Shown one piece after another: positions 24,669 to 39,388 of a stretch of 64,000 nucleotides of DNA. The notes under the pieces are model-generated. The model did no database searches. It saw only the letters and a list, made by a program, of their open reading frames with translations, and had not been told where the DNA came from. A program made the position numbers and the translations under genes. Each line of letters starts with the position of its first letter. Position 1 is the stretch's first letter. The stretch spans positions 18,927,342-18,991,341 of the forward strand of contig NC_080053.1 in the NCBI RefSeq assembly GCF_026212465.1, written 5' to 3'. This DNA comes from Amaranthus tricolor (taxonomy: Eukaryota > Streptophyta > Magnoliopsida > Caryophyllales > Amaranthaceae).

Positions 24669-24880
24669 TTTGATTTGGGATGGCTGATTTGGGATGGATG
24701 AGAGGAGTATTTTAAATTTGATGGATGGGTTTTTGGAGTTGGGAGAGATTATTTATTTTGAGAAGAGAAGAGAAAAAATGGTGGATTTAGAAGAAGTAGA
24801 AGATTGTGAGAAGAAAAGAGAGGAGAGGGGAAGAAATGGTGGGTTTATAAGAAGAAGAAGAAGAAGAAGATTGGAAAATG
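24669..24880 (-). promoter_or_regulatory. 5' leader of GH9A copy B, pyrimidine-rich
   Basis: Read on the minus strand, the region between the candidate TATA box and the start codon is strongly CT-rich, with a (CTT)n tract at about 24850-24870. Such leaders are common in plant genes. A plus-strand open frame at 24694-24933 is the low-complexity complement of this tract and is not annotated as a gene. Confidence 0.5.
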
Positions 24881-24904
24881 AAAAACGGAGGATGGAAGGG
24901 GGGG

Positions 24905-24911
24905 TTTTATA
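24905..24911 (-). promoter_or_regulatory. TATA box of GH9A copy B
   Basis: On the minus strand TATAAAA follows CCAA and precedes a C-run, 237 bases upstream of the start codon. It lies at the edge of the CT-rich leader, which puts the transcription start near 24875. Confidence 0.6.
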
Positions 24912-24929
24912 TTGGCATGTAACGCGGAG

Positions 24930-27900
24930 GTAACAACTGGTATCAGAAAAGGAATTTTTGTGTCCAAACTTTGGGTATGTTTGTATACTTGTCACTTGTG
25001 TATAATTTGTCATTGTCTCCCTTTTAACCCCTCCTATTCCCTTTACTTCCCCATTTGATTTTTCAACACTTTTTATTAATCATTTTTATTATATAACTAG
25101 ATAGATTCTCGTGTCAAGCACGATTTTTAATTATTTAAATATAAAATTAATAATCTTATATGTATAATTAAGTTATTATATGACTCTTAATTTCTTAAGT
25201 ATATGAAACTACAAATTGATTTGTTTGTAATAAACATATTTTTTACTATAATAATTAACATATAACTTAATTTAAGTATTTATGTATTATAAACTTGTCA
25301 AACATAGTTGATAAAATTATCATTTGAAATTTATTTCCCCGATATCTTATCCTAATTATTAATTATTATTTACATAAATAATTATCCATTATAATTAAAA
25401 GATATTACATATTTTAGATGATTTTTTTGTATATATGCCAAAAAGTTAGTTGTAAATAAGGTAAAGTTTTTAAATCTTTTGTAATTAATCAATTAAATAA
25501 GTCTAATCAGAAAGATATTACATGATATGCTAAAAAATACTTTCCTAATAAGAAAATCAAAAGAGCGAGAAAAATTTTACTATAAAGTCAACATGTGTCC
25601 TAATTGTCTCTTCATTAGTTTATTGTATCATTTTTAACATACTTACCAAATTAATGATATTGATGAACATTTTAGTCACATTATTCTATAAATTTCACAA
25701 TATTATTCAAAAATTTACACTGGTCTATAAATTTAGGAATAATATTATTCTACAGCTATTAAACAAATTTGGAAAATAATTTTATTATATTAAAATATTA
25801 TTTTCTTTTATTTTGGAAATCATATTGAAAAATGATACTGATTCACATTTTAGTTTAGAAATAATATAGAAATCATATTGGAAAAATAATAAAACTATTT
25901 AAATCTTATTCTGCACCTTAAGTCTAGTATTTTAGGAAATAATTTTCAATAAATAATAAGCTGCCACGTCAACATAATTGAGCAGAAAAGTATTGAATGA
26001 GAGTATGACATGTGTCAGTCTTGTTTCTTTATTAGTAGTCTTTATAGATTATAGATAGATAGATTTGTTCTTGATCCATAAGTTACAGCATAATCATGTG
26101 GGATCTTATTTTATTCATCTTGTGGTAAATTTTGTTAATATCAACTTTTTATAATTTTTACTCAAGCACAATTAGAGATATTTAAGATTGAAAACGCTCA
26201 TTGGTAAATGTGCCAAAATCAAATGGGACAAGTAAAGAGAATAGAAGAGAGAATAATTCTTTGTACATAATGCATATTATATCGTTCAATTTTATTTTAT
26301 ATATTGCGGCTAACGTTTAAGAAAAGATATAGTTAAATGAAATCTTGTTTAAATACTTTTATAATATTAATTTTTTATAATTTGTTGATGTGCATAATTT
26401 AATATATAAAAGATCAAAATAACACAATAAATTAAGTAAAGGAAGATTATCCTAAATAATCTCACATATTGCCCATTTAATATAAATAATTTATATCTTT
26501 GTATATTTTTTGCTGACATCATCTTTTACCTCATTTGATCTGACTATTGTAAGTACCTACCACCAAAGAAGATTAGGGGTAGACCAACATAAAATATAAG
26601 GAGGAAAAAGAAGTGAGTGTAACAACTATTGGATACCTAAGTAACCAGTTAAAATGTGGCAATGAGAAGGTAAAAAATAAAAATGTTGGATTATTTTGAA
26701 ATAATGAATAATAAGAATTATTCACAATAGATGTACAAATAGTGGGATTATTCAAAATAAATTTTCCTTAAGTAAAATATTATATTTAACAAGTATAACG
26801 GAACCGATGAAGTAAAATGTTTTAAAATATTGGCAAATATGGCAATTGACTGTGATATATTGTATTTTTTGAAAAGAACCTAATAATACATAAATAAAAA
26901 TATCATCTGACATCTATAATAGAGTAACAATCGATCAAAAACACAGCAATTTTAATCAAATAAAATGCTATATAGAAAAAGTCATGATCATTATAAAGGA
27001 AATTTAACACTTAAGTCTTCCCTCTGTTAAATCGATGTTTGATACAGCCTCCTTCGAGAGTGTCTTTAGATCTGATATGGCTTTGAAATAGTGATAAGTT
27101 TGATACCATTGACTGTATTAGCAGAACTGACACCGTGATAACATTATATACTTTTCCACCATCGAATCAATAACAAGACTCCAAACTCTCACCATGAGAG
27201 ACTTTAAAACCTAATATATGAGTACATCAAATTCAATAAATGATAGAAAAACTCTATAATAAAAAGGAGAAAGTACTTGTTATGTATCTATCAATTTGTC
27301 TCTATAATTTTACATTTCTTTCAATTTTAGTATAGTTTTACTCTTTTTCTTTTAATTTCATCCACAAGCATATTCTCTCATTTCATATTAACAATTTATT
27401 TTTATATCATTTGCTTTTTTGTTATACTTTAAATCAATTTTGCTTTTAAATAATTTTCATCCAAAAAACACATGGTTGCTAATCGGGAGACAGTGAGTAT
27501 TTATTTTTTGGGTTATTATTAACTTTATTTGATTTTTGTTCTAAAAGTGTAAATAAAAATTTGTATTTGGTAAATAAAAAAATAATAAGTGGCTAAGAAA
27601 ATGATTGGATGAAATAAGAAGAGAAAATTAATTTATAGATGTGCCAAAAGAGAATTGTCTTGCCAAATATCAACATAAAAAAGCATGAGTAAGAATTTGT
27701 TTAGTTCACATTAAAAAATAATAAATAATCAGTATAAATAAGTTTTAATCGGTAACAATTTACTCAAAACATTCAATTACAATAAGTAAAAAAAGTCTTA
27801 ATCAGTAAAAATTAGTTTCCATTAGTAATGAATTACAATCAACAAAAATTAGTTTTCATTAGTAAAAACAGTTATAATTATAGTAAAGAGAACAGTTGAA

Positions 27901-29049
27901 TTAGTAAACATCAGGTGAACTATAAAGCCTTGTTTAGTTCACCTGATTTGTACTGATTTAACTTTATTTTTACTGATTGAAGCAAATTTTTACAAATTAA
28001 AATTATTTTTTACTGAATATAACTAATTTTTACTGAGTGAAATTTTTGTTTAGTATAACTTATACTTAAGTTGTACAATTTACATTTTATTTTTACTCAT
28101 AATAACTAAAATTGATTTTTACTGATTATAAATGACTTTTATTGAATAAAACTGATCATTTCTTGTAAACATTTATTTTTACCTGTTTATCTATTTTTTT
28201 TTAAAGTGAACTAAAAAGTTGTAAGTGGGAGAATCTCAAAGAAATGTGTAAATTAAATGCAATTTTTCCAATGAACTATGGTAAGTACTTCTCTCTAAAA
28301 TAGTTAAGAGTTAGTATGTGCTCTCCATCTCCATTACAATGATAAATATTTTTTAAGAAGATTTATGAAAATAAATAGAATTATATTTTAATGATTAGTC
28401 ATTAATCTCTAAATTAAAATCAAAATATAATAACTAAGCATTAGTTGCTAAAAAAGTTTATTACATAGCACTTTTACTTTCCTTCTGTTTCACGTATTAC
28501 TATTAACTATACATTATTATAATCGATTTTCAATTAGTGGCACATTGTAAAATAATTATTCATTTCAAATGAATTTTTTTAATTGAAAATCCTTTATAAA
28601 AAGGAAAATAGATAATCTGAATGTTATACAAGTACAAATATGAAATTTTGTGGAGGGGTAAAGAAAATATTAAAAACGCACAACCATACATATATAAATT
28701 TGTCAATTTTCTATTCCTATATGGAGCATTATGTGCTTAATTATTTTTATAGTTCTCATCTAGTATTCATATTATTTATGATTAATTTGATTTATACTTT
28801 TTGTTCAAATAATTTATACCTCTAACTACTGGCGGAGGCAAATATGTGCCTAATAAAGAAAAAAAAATAAAATAAGATATTACATTGAACCCTTGACATA
28901 TATATAACTTGAAAGGAAATCTAAGTGGTTTAATTGGAGGTGTCCGTTCGGGTATTTGAGTGTGTCTCGAATATAATAATTTAGGTCAGTTTAATTTTTA
29001 TTCTTGACTACCTATAAATATCTTGAAAATCTTATTTGATTTATACAAT
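24930..29049. other. Gene-free AT-rich DNA
   Basis: No host coding signal is seen. Contents include a stretch at about 25095-26060 that starts AGATAGATTCTCGTGTCAAGCACGA and ends in ATAGATAGATAG, resembling a non-autonomous transposon; degenerate Stowaway-like pieces (for example near 27270-27500); and two foldback-like units at 27690-28220. Confidence 0.6.
27690..28220. repeat. Two back-to-back foldback units with TTTAGTTCAC ends
   Basis: TTTAGTTCACATT at about 27698 and AGGTGAACTA at about 27910 are inverted to each other. A second unit starts TTTAGTTCACCTG at about 27934 and ends AAAGTGAACTAAA near 28205. The interior repeats TTTTTACTGATT and its complement many times. They look like two non-autonomous elements, or one palindromic element with an internal boundary. 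Confidence 0.55.
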
Positions 29050-29760
29050 ACGGGTTATTTCATGTTAGATCGTACTTGTTTCGGTAATGAAACGAGGAAG
29101 TGCAAAAGACACTTAAAATACCTGGAGATTGATGGAAGAGTGATCAAGTGAAACGGTTTATAAGAGAAAGCGACTTGAATTCCTGCAATACAACACGTTA
29201 GCCTTGTCCGGGGGGTGATCTCCCGGAAAACCCCTCCGACGCTCAAGTTAGAACGTAGATCGGAAATTAATGAATGACAGATTGTAGAATGAATGCAAGA
29301 AGGAAGGTCGGGATTGGGATTGCTAGTGCTAGTGCTAGAGTTTAGGAAGGCTAAGGAAGTAATGTAAGCAAGGATACTAGGAAAGCTATTTCAGATGATC
29401 CTCCCTCCTTGATGGTAGCCTCTATTTATAATGGTGAAGAAGGGGAGTTATTTCTGAGAAGAAGTGGACTAACATGGGAGTAGTGGGAGTAATGGGAGGT
29501 GGACTGGTCAGGGGAAGAATGGACAGTTATTCATCTGAAGCAAGGAGAGCCAAGCATGTATGAAGAGTGGAAGGTGGTGGGTGGTTATTCTCCTTAAAAG
29601 GAGGATAGCCACAGGAGAGGGATGGCAAAGGATTTAAGTATTCTGGAGGTAAAAACCCATGGGCCTGCCAAAGAAGAAAAGAGGTCCAGCCAAAAAGTCT
29701 ATTGACTAAAAGTCAAAGTCAAATCCTAAAAGGTCAAAGGGTATTTTAGGGATATGATGC
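29050..29760 (-). mobile_element. Ty3/gypsy LTR fragment, minus orientation
   Basis: On the minus strand a TATAAATAGAGG core promoter lies at about 29421-29430. It is followed by CTAACTTGAGCGTCGGAGGG and then GTTGTATTGCAGG, the R/U5 signature of many plant gypsy LTRs. The upstream (U3) side extends to about 29760. No partner LTR or internal gene is present, and the 61-residue open frame here is incidental to the LTR. Confidence 0.65.
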
Positions 29761-31739
29761 TAATTATTTAATTAAAAACAATACCATGACAGTACTCGAA
29801 TTTGGTTAGTCATGTCAATTTTAGATAACACTAGGTAAAATCATACGGTGACATATATTAATCAATTTGAATAAGTATAAATGTATAATATAATGGACTA
29901 TGGGTTTTATTCAATAGGCAAATACTTATTTGTCTCGATAGAATTAAATCAAAGAGAAAGAGAAGGAGTTTTAAGAGAGTACTAATAAATGAAGAGATAA
30001 AATGAATTGTATGGATGAAATTAAAAGACAATTATAATATATGGAAGAGATTAAAATAAAGTGGTAGACCATTGTCCAAAAATAAAAATAATACAAATTA
30101 AGTGAGACGAATTAAAATAAAAAATGCATCAAATTCAATGGGAAGGAGGAAGTACAAATTACTACTTCATGACTACAACAAATAAATTTTTGGTCCACAA
30201 ATTTGACATTAATTATTGATGGTGGACATTACTAATTGCAGAATTTTCAATTGTTTGACGTTAATTTTGTTATTAACTTTGAGTTGGATTATGACTATAA
30301 ATTTAATTTTTTGAATCCCCAAAATATAATTTCTGAGTTTGTAGCCCGACTGGATATGATGATGACAAGTGATGAAGAGATGAAACTAGAAAGTATGAGT
30401 AATTCAAAAAAAAATGGTCCCAAACAAGAGAAAGGTGTGAAGTAGTGGTAATTCCTAACCTTCTGCAACCAAAATACAGTAGACAGGAAAAGGATTGCAA
30501 GTCGTTAAAGAATTGGTAAACTTTGGGAGTATTACCCAAGTAGGAAAGGTAATACTCTTGCTCTAGAAGAGTAGATAATATTCCTGTCTGTTCTATTAAA
30601 TTTTCATTATTTTTCATGTTCTATTTAATTTGTATTATTTTTATTTTTAGATAATAGTTTACTATTTTTTTACATCTTATCTATAAATTTTAATTTTCTT
30701 TTAATTTTATCCACACAATTTATTTTCTCTCTTCATTTATTATCATTTTCTTAAAAATAATTCAATTTAAATTACCTAGAATAATTCAAACTTTTTATGA
30801 TTTTCGTACAATAATCCTAACTATTGATTAACCGTGAATAATCCCAACTTTATGGGGTAATTCCCTAGAGTAAACTTAAGTATCCGTATGATCTACTATA
30901 GTAAGTAATTTACCAAAAAAGTAAACTGAAAATTAATATAAAGTTAAAAAATATTTTAAAAATTTACATAAAAATTCTAAAAAGAATTTTAACATTTTTT
31001 AATTTTTTTTTTGGCATTTATTTTAATTTGTTTTTTTTAAAAATATAAAACTTTCTATAGCAGATTATTCGGTTACTCGAGTTTGATATAGGCAAATATC
31101 TCATATAATTAAAATTATTCATAGTTAATTAATAAATTAAATTATTGTAGAAAAATTATGAAAAAATTAAATTATTCGAGATAATTTTTTTTAAATATAA
31201 ATCAATGAGAACAAAATAGTATTAATAGTAGTATATGTCAGCGTAACAGCTGTTTTTTGTCTGTAAAGCTTTGCTGGTCTTCTCTTACCGGCGAAGCCTT
31301 GACCACGTTTTTGTGGTAGAAACTTCATCAAGATGCTGCAAATTTTTATATACGTCATGCAATTAGCCATCCTAATTATGCTAATTTAACAATCCTTTTG
31401 CAAAAGCTACAATGCCCAATAGCAAGTAAAGCAGATAATAATTTTTTTAGAAAAAGTTATTTTTGATTAGAGAGATGTTCATTTGGATCATCGGATAAAG
31501 TGTTTGTGAAAGTCTTATATTCAAAATTAATAGTTATTTTTCACCCTAATTAATTTATCGTACATCTAATTGAAATAGTTAAGGATATTCTAAGACATTC
31601 AATTTAAGTAAAGCTACATGTTATTTAATAAGAATGCCTCATTTACTTTTTGCATGATATTCAATATCCTTATAATGCATAATAGAAAAATTATTAAAAG
31701 TAGATATTAATAATCCTTGCATTGAGACGACTTTATCTC
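29761..31739. other. Gene-free AT-rich DNA with degenerate MITE pieces
   Basis: A stretch at about 29930-30155 ends GGGAAGGAGGAAGTAC and looks like a decayed Stowaway. Short open frames near 30236-30617 overlap on both strands and show no family signature. Nothing else is recognised. Confidence 0.5.
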
Positions 31740-31812
31740 TACCTCGAAAACTTCTTTTTTTCACTCTCTAACCATGTAGAAATATGAATTCATTGAAAGT
31801 AACATCTTGACT

Positions 31813-34262
<2,450 letters not shown>

Positions 34263-34620
34263 TGACTTGTGATGACTCTTGATGCATTAGGATCCCGCAA
34301 TCTATACCCGTGATCTCATATTCCCATCTATTAACCCAAGAACATACTTGTTTGGCTTGAAGCTCTAACTTTCCAGTATTCATAACCATAAGTTGGACAA
34401 CCAAAGATTCTAATTATGCAATTGTCAATTAGTGAAATTCATGACCACATCTCTTACACTGTCTTCAACCCAAGGGCAATCTGTGGTGATCTATTCACCA
34501 AATAAGTCGCCATCTTGAAATCACTTTAGTCTAAAACCCCTTACTCAACCTAGCATGAAAAATCATTAAGTGAGCCTTCTTTAGCAAAGGTCTATTCATC
34601 CTCTTCGCCACTTTTGCAAG

Positions 34621-35220
34621 AAGTTTGGTATTGTTCGATGTAGAACTTATGTAGACCTAAAATAGCGTGGCAAAGAAGATGAATAAACCCTTGCTTTTGT
34701 CCAAATTTTTTATCTTGTACACTTTTAGGTTTTATCCCATCGTGTAATAACATCAAACACATTTATACTTCTCATTATTAATTATGTACCTCTAGTTAAG
34801 TTATGAGTCATCACATTCAATAATTCTATTTATTTTTATTTTAGGCGCGATAAAAAATATTTGATTAATTTTACATTATATATTTATATAATAGTGATTG
34901 TAAATTTGCAATACTAATTTTCAATACCTTGCCAAATGCCAATTAGATGAGTTATCAGGTTAATAAAAGATCAAAAAAATACAACGTGTTCATATTAAGA
35001 GTTGGTGGATGCTGAACATGATTAATTACATAAACTAAACATGGACATGTTATACACATGCACTAATGCATGTGGGTCTCATTATTCGTAATTTTTAATT
35101 AGTTTACTAATCCCTGCATTAAATTAATCAAGCCTATTTATTAATATGACTAATGAAATTATTTTATAAAATTAATTCATTTACAACATAAACTTAATTA
35201 TCAAATCATTGTATTTGTTA
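34621..35220. other. Gene-free AT-rich DNA
   Basis: No coding signal, terminal repeat or structured RNA was recognised between the copia relic and the tandem duplication that follows. Confidence 0.5.
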
Positions 35221-36088
35221 TGATATTATCATCATCGAAGTGAATAAATATTCTACCATACAACAATATTAAAATATAGTAATTATTAATAATTGAGATA
35301 AATCAAATTTAGAAGTATTCAACTATGACAGATAGAAAGGAGGATTTAGTTGAAAAAATAGCCAACTAAATTAGCTTATTCATTATATGATATGGTGATG
35401 ATTTATTATTTAAGTTAAAATAAAGATTTACATATATATTATTTTTTTGGTTATATAAGGAAATCTAGTATTTCCATAGATCATCACATATAATTATAGT
35501 CAATCAACAAATATTACATGTTTTAATGAGTTAATTGTTTCTCTAAATATCAAGTCAAACATTAAAAGTTTCTCTGTTAATAATAGAAAAAAGGCGAAAA
35601 AATTTTTAATGACAGTATGACACTGGTCTCAAGTCATTTCTTCATTAGTATATTTTATTGATGATTATTGATTGATATTATCGTTATCAAAGTGAATATA
35701 TTATACAACAAAATTAAAACATATATTCCTAGTAATTAATGATAATTGAGACAAATAAAATTTTAAAAGTCTTCAAATATGAGAGTTAGCACATTCATTA
35801 TACGATGATGATTTATTATTATAAGTTAAAATAAAGATTTACATTTATTTTATTCTTATGGTTTATATAAGGAAATATAGTATTTCAATAGATCATCACA
35901 TAGTTATAGTCGATAAACAAATATTACATGTTTTAATGAGTTAATTGTTTCCCTAAATATCAAGTCAAATATCAAAATTTTCCCTGTCAATAATAGAAAA
36001 AAGATGAAAAATTTTTTAATGATAGTGTGACACGTTTCTCAAGTTGTTTTTTCATTAGTATATTTTATTAATTATTGATGATAGTATC
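35221..36088 (+). repeat. Tandem duplication of a ~430-bp unit
   Basis: Unit 1 (about 35221-35672) and unit 2 (about 35673-36088) share blocks in the same order: TGATATTATC..AAGTGAATA start, AGATTTACAT, ATATAAGGAAAT, TAGATCATCACATA, ATTACATGTTTTAATGAG, CTAAATATCAAGTCAAA and TCATTAGTATATTTTATT. They differ by scattered substitutions and small indels. The end blocks resemble the transposon-like stretch at 25.1-26.0 kb. Confidence 0.85.
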
Positions 36089-36354
36089 AGAAAATCTAAG
36101 TTAATCACGGATATTTATAAATCACATAAAAAGACAAAAAAAAACTAATAAAATAATCAAAACAAAAAATAGAAACAAAGTCATTAAAGTCATAAGCCAA
36201 TAAATACTTGCCACCTAGAAGTGATTTTGGTAAAGGGAGTTACTAAATTTGGCCACCCCTTTTCATTTTATTGCCACCCCTCCAAATGAAATTACGAATT
36301 TGCCCCTGATTTTTAAAAAATTACATTTTTGCCACTCATTTCAAATTTCTTATT

Positions 36355-36440
<86 letters not shown>

Positions 36441-36513
36441 CAATAACAATAATAATAATAATTAACTTTTTTATATTCTTCAAAAAGAATATAAATAAAA
36501 TTAATAAAAATAT

Positions 36514-36658
36514 TATTATTATTATTATTATTTTCCAAAAAGAAAAAAAAATTGAGTCGCCCAAAATTGGGCGATTTCCAGTCGCCCAGAACCGGGCGAC
36601 TGGACCCCGGTTCAATCGCCCAATTTTGGGCGACTCAATTTTTTTTTTCTTTTTGGAA

Positions 36659-36676
<18 letters not shown>
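36514..36676. repeat. Nested palindrome with GTCGCCC/GGGCGAC stems
   Basis: Bases 36551-36576 and 36614-36639 are exact reverse complements, extended by matching A-rich/T-rich and (ATT)n/(AAT)n flanks. Inside them a smaller stem, CCAGTCGCCC with GGGCGACTGG, is separated by six bases. Each outer arm also holds its own small palindrome, CGCCCAAAATTGGGCG. The GC-rich stem stands out in AT-rich surroundings. Confidence 0.9.
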
Positions 36677-36691
<15 letters not shown>

Positions 36692-36705
36692 TTATAGATT
36701 AATGT

Positions 36706-36779
36706 GGCCTATTAGCTCAGTTGGTTAGAGCGTTGTACTAATAACATAAAGGTCATAGGTTTGAGACCTGCACAAGCTA
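36706..36779 (+). pseudogene. tRNA-Ile (AAT anticodon) pseudogene
   Basis: The 74-base stretch starts GGCCTATTAGCTCAGTTGG and keeps TTAGAGCG, CTAATAAC (anticodon AAT) and AGGTC, matching the layout of plant nuclear tRNA-Ile. Compared with the family, most changes are C-to-T or G-to-A at former CG sites: the T-loop has TTTGA for TTCGA and the D-stem-proximal CG pairs are altered. The 3' acceptor strand no longer pairs well with the 5' GGCCTAT. It therefore looks like a methylation-decayed relic. It lies between the inner palindrome and the right arm of the foldback element. Confidence 0.75.
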
Positions 36780-36817
36780 TTATTTAATGTGTGCTATAAA
36801 TTATTATTATAAATATT

Positions 36818-36850
<33 letters not shown>

Positions 36851-36974
36851 AATAAGAAATTTGAAATAAGTGGCAAAATTGTAATTTTTTAAAAATTAAG
36901 GGCAAATTTATAATTTTATTTGGGGCGGTGATGGTTGGCGAAATTCAAGGATCGGGTTCGTAAGGGAAATCACT

Positions 36975-38300
36975 GTTACTTACTAGCAAATCTCTAATTG
37001 TATTGTTCAGAATTTTAAGTTGTCAAATCAATAATTAATGTTATATTTATCTAAGTTGTCATATCATATTATACGCATATATTAACACTTACTACACATT
37101 ACTCAAAGTTGTGACGTCATATCATATGATATATTCAAACTTACAAAAAATTTTCAGAAATCAATCTTAGCATTGTAGTAGAGTTAGGTCGAAATTCGTT
37201 TAACTTAGACTCACACGTAACATAGTCTGCTTCTCTTTTAGTAGATTATATAGATAGATTCGTTAGTATCGTTATCAAGACTCAAATATCTAAATTTCTA
37301 ACTATTTTCAATCTAGCCTCACTTAAAATTATTATTGTAATGTTACTTAATGTTAAAATTTGTGGCATATCTAAACTCATAATTAAATTCAATTATATTT
37401 TACGTAGATTTTATGTAAACCAAAACGATATCTTATACGTTTTGATATGTGATTTTTTTAACGCATTTAGTGGTGCATAGGTTTAAACAATAAATTTAAT
37501 AGCTATTTGAAATTTATTTTAGAATATTATCTGAAATTCGTAGTATTACATTTAACATTTTTATAAAATATCTTCAATTGTACTTCTATTATTTTTATTT
37601 TGAATAAAAAGGCAAATGGTTAAATGGAGTGTACAATACAAAATTATGAGTTTTTTAATAAAAAAAACAACATCAATTTTTGCAAATAAAAAAATTAAAT
37701 TAATTTATTTAAAGTATTACAACTATTAATAACACACTTTAAAATCAAATATAAAGACATAAAAATATGTAAAATTATTTAATTGTTATTTTCTTGGGCC
37801 ATTTACAAGGCTTATTTTTGGGCTTTTAATTATTAACTTACCTATTTTATTTCGTAAAAATGGTAATGTTGTTTTAATTAAAACCTAAAATTAACTTCCC
37901 TATTATATTTCCTAAAAATTAGGAAAGTTGATAATAATGGGATTAAGGGTGATTTTATTCAATCATAAAAAAGTTGATATAATTAAAAGCCTAAAGATTT
38001 TAAATTTTAATTGCTAGGTTATTTTAATTAAAAACCTAAAATTAACTTTCCTATTTTATTTCCTACAAATTTGAAAAAGTTATTATTTTAATTAAAAACC
38101 TAAAATTACTTTCCTATTTTATTTCCTAAAATTTTGGGAAAGTTGATAATCATGGAATTAAGGGTGATTTATTTAATTATAGAAAGTTGATAAAACGATA
38201 ACTTTTTAATAATTAAAAGCCTAAAAATTAGCTTTGTCAAATTGACGTGACCCAAGAAAACAACAATTAAAATTGGGACAAGCATGTGAAATTAGCCTGC
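36975..38300. other. Gene-free AT-rich DNA
   Basis: No coding signal. Around 37840-38240 blocks such as AATTAAAAACCTAAAATTA and CTTTCCTATTTTATTTCC recur three or four times, a loosely repeated low-complexity region. Confidence 0.55.
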
Positions 38301-38305
38301 TAATT

Positions 38306-39388
38306 GTTCGTTGTTACTAATAGCAAACAAAGAAGTTTGGTCAAAAATTGTCAAAATTTTTGTTTGCTGTTACTAACAGTGAACAAAGACCTTGACTTTT
38401 TTTACCACTGTTAGTAACAACGGACAACTCTGAACAGTGCTCTGAAAAAAAAGTGCTTATTTTGAATATTAAGTTTAAAAGTTGCTTATTTAAAAATTTT
38501 TTGTATTAATTTGTTTATTTTTTTCAAATATTCAGCGAGTGGCAACCTTGTTTAGCAAGTCACAAATTCTCCTTTGAAAACTATCTCTTAAAGAGATCAT
38601 CCATTTTGAGTTGATCCAACATTTAAAAAAAAAAATTAAAATAAATTAATTATAATATCAGGTAATATTTGTTGTCAATTTCTGTCTTCTCCCTCAACTT
38701 CTCTTATTTACTTATCATGTTTTGTTATAAGGTTTATATTAAATTATCTATTTCTTTTCAAGGTTTGTTATAAGGTTTATATTAAATTATCTATTTTTTT
38801 TAGTTTCTCACAAATTTTAGTATGATCATTATTCTATAATATTTTATATATTGTGACTAGTACTGTAGTACATAAGAAAAGGTCACGAGAGATCATGTTT
38901 TATTCATCTAGCTGCATATTTACATAATATGAAAACTTTATAATTTTTAGTTTTATATAAGTTTAGAGCTGCGCAAACAGGTCTTTGGGTGCAAATAAAA
39001 AAAAAAAAAGAAAATGAGTTATTTTAATTAAAGATTCATTTTCTTACGCCTTAAAGTTTAACTTGATTTTTGACAGTTTTGGATTTTGAACGAAAGATTG
39101 AAAAAAATAAGCTTATTATTAAAAACAATTCTCAAAATAAGCTTTGAGAAATTTTAATTTCTAAAATAAGTGTCTCCATGTCAAAGTTGAGGTCAGGTCT
39201 GTTTGCTGTTACTAACAGCGAACAAAAAACTGATCATAAAATCAAAATTCTTTGAAATATATTTTAATTTTTTTTTGTCCCTTCCAACGCTATAATATTG
39301 TCTCTATCTTATCAGCTATTAGTAACAACGAATAAAGAATTTTGACTTTTTTGATTAGTTTCTTTGTTCGTTGTTAATAACAGCGAAC
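38306..39388. repeat. Six copies of a 23-bp palindrome in two clusters
   Basis: Each copy has the arm GTTCGCTGTTA, one central base and the complementary arm, with few substitutions. Positions: 38306-38328, 38362-38384, 38403-38425, 39201-39223, 39311-39333 and 39366-39388. Copies 1, 2, 4 and 6 are close to perfect; copies 3 and 5 are weaker. Spacers differ, so it is not a simple tandem satellite. Confidence 0.88.

Larger units (their letters stand above)
36220..36974. mobile_element. Large foldback/MITE-like element carrying an inner hairpin and a tRNA-Ile relic
   Basis: The left arm (about 36220-36360) and the right arm (about 36834-36974) are inverted copies. Shared blocks include AGTGATTT at the tip, TTGCCACCCCT-like, AATTTGCCC, TTTTTAAAAAATTAC, TTTGCCACT and TTTCAAATTTCTTATTTATA. 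Between the arms lie an (ATA)n tract (about 36357-36440), a second palindrome (about 36514-36676) and a degenerate tRNA-Ile (36706-36779). No protein is encoded. A clear target duplication was not found. Confidence 0.75.

Noticed and set aside
24694..24933. Plus-strand frame rich in Arg and Glu upstream of GH9A copy B
   Set aside because: It is the complement of the CT-rich leader and TATA region of the minus-strand gene; no family motif.
36313..36697. 100- and 122-codon poly-Ile/poly-Asn frames on both strands
   Set aside because: They translate (ATT)n/(ATA)n tracts and the inner palindrome of the foldback element.
36706..36779. Functional tRNA-Ile gene
   Set aside because: The acceptor stem no longer pairs and conserved CG positions, including the T-loop TTCGA, are altered; annotated as a pseudogene.
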